Origin: Oscillospiraceae bacterium
GTDB taxonomy: Bacteria; Bacillota; Clostridia; Oscillospirales; Ruminococcaceae
Direction of reading: 5' to 3'
NCBI GenBank assembly: GCA_016295545.1
Contig: JAEDLA010000059.1
Location: 1-8,214, forward strand
DNA length: 8,214 nt
Below the pieces are notes generated by a model. It saw only the letters and a program-made list of their open reading frames with translations. It had not been told where the DNA came from and made no database searches. The translations under genes and the position numbers were made by a program. Of the stretch, positions 6,169 to 8,214 are shown in pieces. The first letter of the stretch is position 1. Every line of letters begins with the position of its first letter.

Positions 6169-6201
6169 GTAGTCACACTAAAAATTAAGGAGCTTCTTTT
6201 T

Positions 6202-6660
6202 ATGTGGACAAAAACTAAATCACTTTTTCTTTCCCGTTTGCTGACTGCCGCCATGACCGGACTTGTTCTTATTATGTCCTTTTTCGTGCCGGCTATCTCA
6301 AAGTGGTATGAGAGCTTTTCCGACGGCTCGGGATTAATTCACGGCAGCATAGTCGTTCCTATGTGCATAACCCTCTATATTTGTGAGGTTTTCGCCCTTG
6401 CCGCACTTTATTCCTTACACATACTGCTGAAAAACATCTATCGGGACGAAGTCTTTGTACCAGCAAATACTGCCTGTCTCCGCAAAATTTCATGGTCATG
6501 CATTTTTGCAGGCTGCACTCTTTTCATCTTCGGACTCTGGAAAACTATCTTCTTTCTTGCCGCCTTTATGGCTGTTATGTTCGGACTGATTATGCGTGTG
6601 CTCAAAAATGTCTTTGAAAAAGCTGTGGAAATAAAGTCCGAAAACGACTTCACCATTTGA
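6202..6660 (+). CDS. DUF2975-family membrane protein (152 aa), YoaS-like
   Basis: Small integral membrane protein of unknown function with four predicted helices (about residues 11-33, 48-76, 94-114 and 115-136). The stretch IYRDEVFVPANTACLRKISW (residues 79-98) between helices two and three is the typical DUF2975 loop. The ATG at 6202 follows AAGGAG by 9 nt. In B. subtilis and many Firmicutes, DUF2975 proteins are encoded beside a tiny YozG-like XRE regulator, and here that regulator begins 12 nt after the stop codon. The pairing suggests the membrane protein influences, or is controlled by, the regulator, but no mechanism is established. It is the first gene of a three-gene operon driven by the promoter at 6140-6168. 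Confidence 0.87.
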   Translation: MWTKTKSLFLSRLLTAAMTGLVLIMSFFVPAISKWYESFSDGSGLIHGSIVVPMCITLYICEVFALAALYSLHILLKNIYRDEVFVPANTACLRKISWSCIFAGCTLFIFGLWKTIFFLAAFMAVMFGLIMRVLKNVFEKAVEIKSENDFTI

Positions 6661-6672
6661 CGGAGGTGGATT

Positions 6673-6882
6673 ATGCCGATAATTGTCAATCTCGATGTAA
6701 TGATGGCGAAGCGGAAGATTTCCTCCGGAGATCTTGCCGAAAAGGTAGGCATTACCGCAGCTAACCTGTCTGTACTGAAAACCGGCAAGGCTAAGGCAGT
6801 GCGCTTCTCAACTCTGGACAAAATCTGCGAAGTGCTGGAATGTCAGCCGGGAGATATTCTGGAATGGAAAAGTGATGAATAA
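6673..6882 (+). CDS. YozG-like XRE/Cro-type transcriptional regulator (69 aa)
   Basis: A single-domain helix-turn-helix protein covering almost only the DNA-binding fold. Residues about 15-40 (SGDLAEKVGITAANLSVLK, then TGKAKAVRF) contain the two recognition helices, and the tail STLDKICEVLECQPGDILEW is the classic end of the small Cro/CI family seen in YozG. There is no ligand or dimerisation domain beyond it. The start at 6673 follows GGAGGTGG closely. It lies 12 nt after the DUF2975 gene and 15 nt before the DUF4173 gene, so it is probably co-transcribed and likely regulates its own operon promoter at 6140-6168; this autoregulation is inferred. Confidence 0.93.
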   Translation: MPIIVNLDVMMAKRKISSGDLAEKVGITAANLSVLKTGKAKAVRFSTLDKICEVLECQPGDILEWKSDE

Positions 6883-6897
6883 TAAGGAGTAATTGCC

Positions 6898-8214
6898 ATG
6901 ACTGATTCATCAGAAATATACTACAGCAGCGAAATTCTCACCGATACTCCGGAAGCTTCGCAGGAAAAACAGGTTCCGGAATACAAAAAAACGGAGTGCA
7001 TTCTCTCCGTAATCACCTTTTTCCTTGCACTTGGCTACACACGATTCGTCATTTTCAATACAACCGGATTTATTTCTACTGCCCTGAATATAGCCATAAT
7101 CACTGCCGCAATAATCTATCTGAAATGCAAGAAATTCACCTTTTCACGGTTCAGTGTTATCCTTGCAGCAACGCTCTATCTTTTCAGCTTTGTGTTCTCC
7201 ATTACAGCAAATAATTTCATCAAAGTGCTGGACGCCATTTTCCTTTTTGCAGGCGGTGCATATTTTGTCTACTCCGTTACCGCAGAAAAAAAGGACATAG
7301 AACGTTTTCTTCCCTATGCTTTGGGCAAAGCTGTGTTTGAATATCCATTTTCCAGATTTGGCACACAGTTCAGAATTACCACCGACGCTCTGGGCAAATC
7401 TAAGTTCGGCAGCAGCCTGAAAATGGTCATTCTCGGACTTGTCCTAACAATTCCGCTTACCTCTATCGTTGCAGGACTGCTCATGTCTGCCGATAACGGA
7501 CTAAAGGAAATGCTGTCAGGTATAACAGGCTTTTTCTTCTCGGATAATCTTTTTACCTCTGTTATGCAGCTCATGGTGGCTGTTCCCTGTTCATTCTATC
7601 TTTTTGGTATGCTTTACTCCAACAGTTTCCGAAACGACCTGAACGTTCTCAGCAGCGAGGAGTGCGAAAAAAAGCTCAGCTCCGCAAGACTGATAAACAA
7701 TATTATTCTTTATACTGCTGTTACACCGATACTGGTACTTTATGTGCTTTTCTTCATTTCTCAGGCGAATTATTTTCTGTCTGCATTTTCCGGCAGTCTC
7801 CCCGCAGGCTACAGCTACGCCGACTACGCACGTCAGGGATTCTTTGAGCTTTTTGCTGTTACGCTCATAAACCTTACAGTTATTATAATCACCAGTCTTG
7901 CGGCTAAAGACGGCGGAAGAAAAAAGCCGGCTGCACTGAAAATCTATACCACGCTCCTCAGCCTTTTTACACTGATTCTCATTGCAACGGCTGTCAGCAA
8001 AATGGTAATGTATATTTCAGTTTACGGACTCACTCCCCTGAGAGTTTACACAACATGGTTCATGGTTCTTTGCGCTGTGATTTTTGTGATGATAATAATT
8101 AAGCAGTTCCGCTTTGATTTCCGCTTTGCACGCTGGAGTACAGCCGCTTTCACCATTATGTTCGGAATCCTGTGCTTTTCACGTCCCGAAGCTGTTATTG
8201 CGAATTACAATATC
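6898..8214 (+). CDS. DUF4173-type polytopic membrane protein, truncated by the window end (439 codons seen)
   Basis: The ATG at 6898 has AAGGAG 8 nt upstream (6884-6889), and the frame is open to the window end with no stop, so the C-terminus is missing. About 35 polar residues come first, then some eleven hydrophobic segments. The motifs YADYARQGFFELFAVTLINL (from about residue 307) and VYGLTPLRVYTTWFM (from about residue 375) are characteristic of DUF4173 (previously grouped near DUF4153) membrane proteins. The biochemical role of this family is not known. It follows the XRE regulator by 15 nt and is the third gene of the operon; DUF4173 genes next to DUF2975 and YozG-like genes are, to my recollection, a recurrent arrangement in Firmicutes. 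Confidence 0.8.
   Translation, partial: MTDSSEIYYSSEILTDTPEASQEKQVPEYKKTECILSVITFFLALGYTRFVIFNTTGFISTALNIAIITAAIIYLKCKKFTFSRFSVILAATLYLFSFVFSITANNFIKVLDAIFLFAGGAYFVYSVTAEKKDIERFLPYALGKAVFEYPFSRFGTQFRITTDALGKSKFGSSLKMVILGLVLTIPLTSIVAGLLMSADNGLKEMLSGITGFFFSDNLFTSVMQLMVAVPCSFYLFGMLYSNSFRNDLNVLSSEECEKKLSSARLINNIILYTAVTPILVLYVLFFISQANYFLSAFSGSLPAGYSYADYARQGFFELFAVTLINLTVIIITSLAAKDGGRKKPAALKIYTTLLSLFTLILIATAVSKMVMYISVYGLTPLRVYTTWFMVLCAVIFVMIIIKQFRFDFRFARWSTAAFTIMFGILCFSRPEAVIANYNI

Larger units (their letters stand above)
5877..6201. other. Intergenic region after the CAP-dockerin gene
   Basis: A 325-bp spacer without a conventional gene. The first 115 bp are A/T-rich, with no terminator directly after the CAP stop codon; it contains the palindrome AAACGTTT (5889-5896) and two copies of GTAATAAAA (5911 and 5956). 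It then holds a possible 17-codon ORF, a strong terminator and the promoter of the next operon, listed separately. Confidence 0.6.

Noticed and set aside
6438..6821. Minus-strand open frame of 127 codons opposite the DUF2975 and XRE genes
   Set aside because: It is the antisense shadow of two recognised genes and has no start signals.
1..8214. tRNA or rRNA genes, CRISPR arrays, insertion sequences, attachment sites
   Set aside because: No cloverleaf, repeat-spacer pattern, transposase or terminal inverted repeats were found on reading both strands by eye.

Overview
The window looks like chromosomal DNA of a gut or rumen Firmicute close to Ruminococcus (Oscillospiraceae). The main reasons are a secreted protein with a C-terminal type I dockerin, strong AGGAGG-type ribosome binding sites, A/T-rich intergenic spacers with sigma-A-like promoters, and Firmicute-type families (YfhO, barnase/barstar, CPBP protease, DUF2975 with a YozG-like regulator). 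The species assignment is an inference from gene content only.

Left part (1-4859, all minus strand): one compact operon read right to left from a near-consensus extended -10 promoter at 4831-4859. Its genes are, in order: a CPBP intramembrane protease; a barnase-type ribonuclease carried on a lipoprotein signal and a long acidic linker; its barstar-type inhibitor; a polytopic YfhO-family membrane protein; and the N-terminal 166 residues of a secreted protein that runs off the window. Gaps are 25 and 4 nt, followed by overlaps of 17 and 14 nt, so the genes are probably co-transcribed and partly coupled in translation. The YfhO gene is interrupted by a +1 frameshift near 873-883; the C-terminal part (485-883) lies in another frame.

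Middle (4860-6201): a divergent intergenic region with promoters both ways, then a secreted CAP (SCP/PR1-like) protein with a dockerin, codon-biased relative to its neighbours. It is followed by a 325-bp spacer holding a possible 17-codon ORF with a good Shine-Dalgarno sequence, a strong intrinsic terminator (6046-6085), and a consensus promoter (6140-6168).

Right part (6202-8214, plus strand): a tight three-gene operon of a DUF2975 membrane protein, a 69-residue YozG-like XRE regulator, and a large DUF4173-type membrane protein cut off by the window end.

The most interesting unit is the surface-tethered ribonuclease with its inhibitor. All catalytic residues of barnase appear to be present, the enzyme is predicted to be lipid-anchored outside the cell, and it shares an operon with a membrane protease of a family often linked to bacteriocin immunity. 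This may be an envelope-displayed toxin-immunity system, but that role is inferred, not shown.
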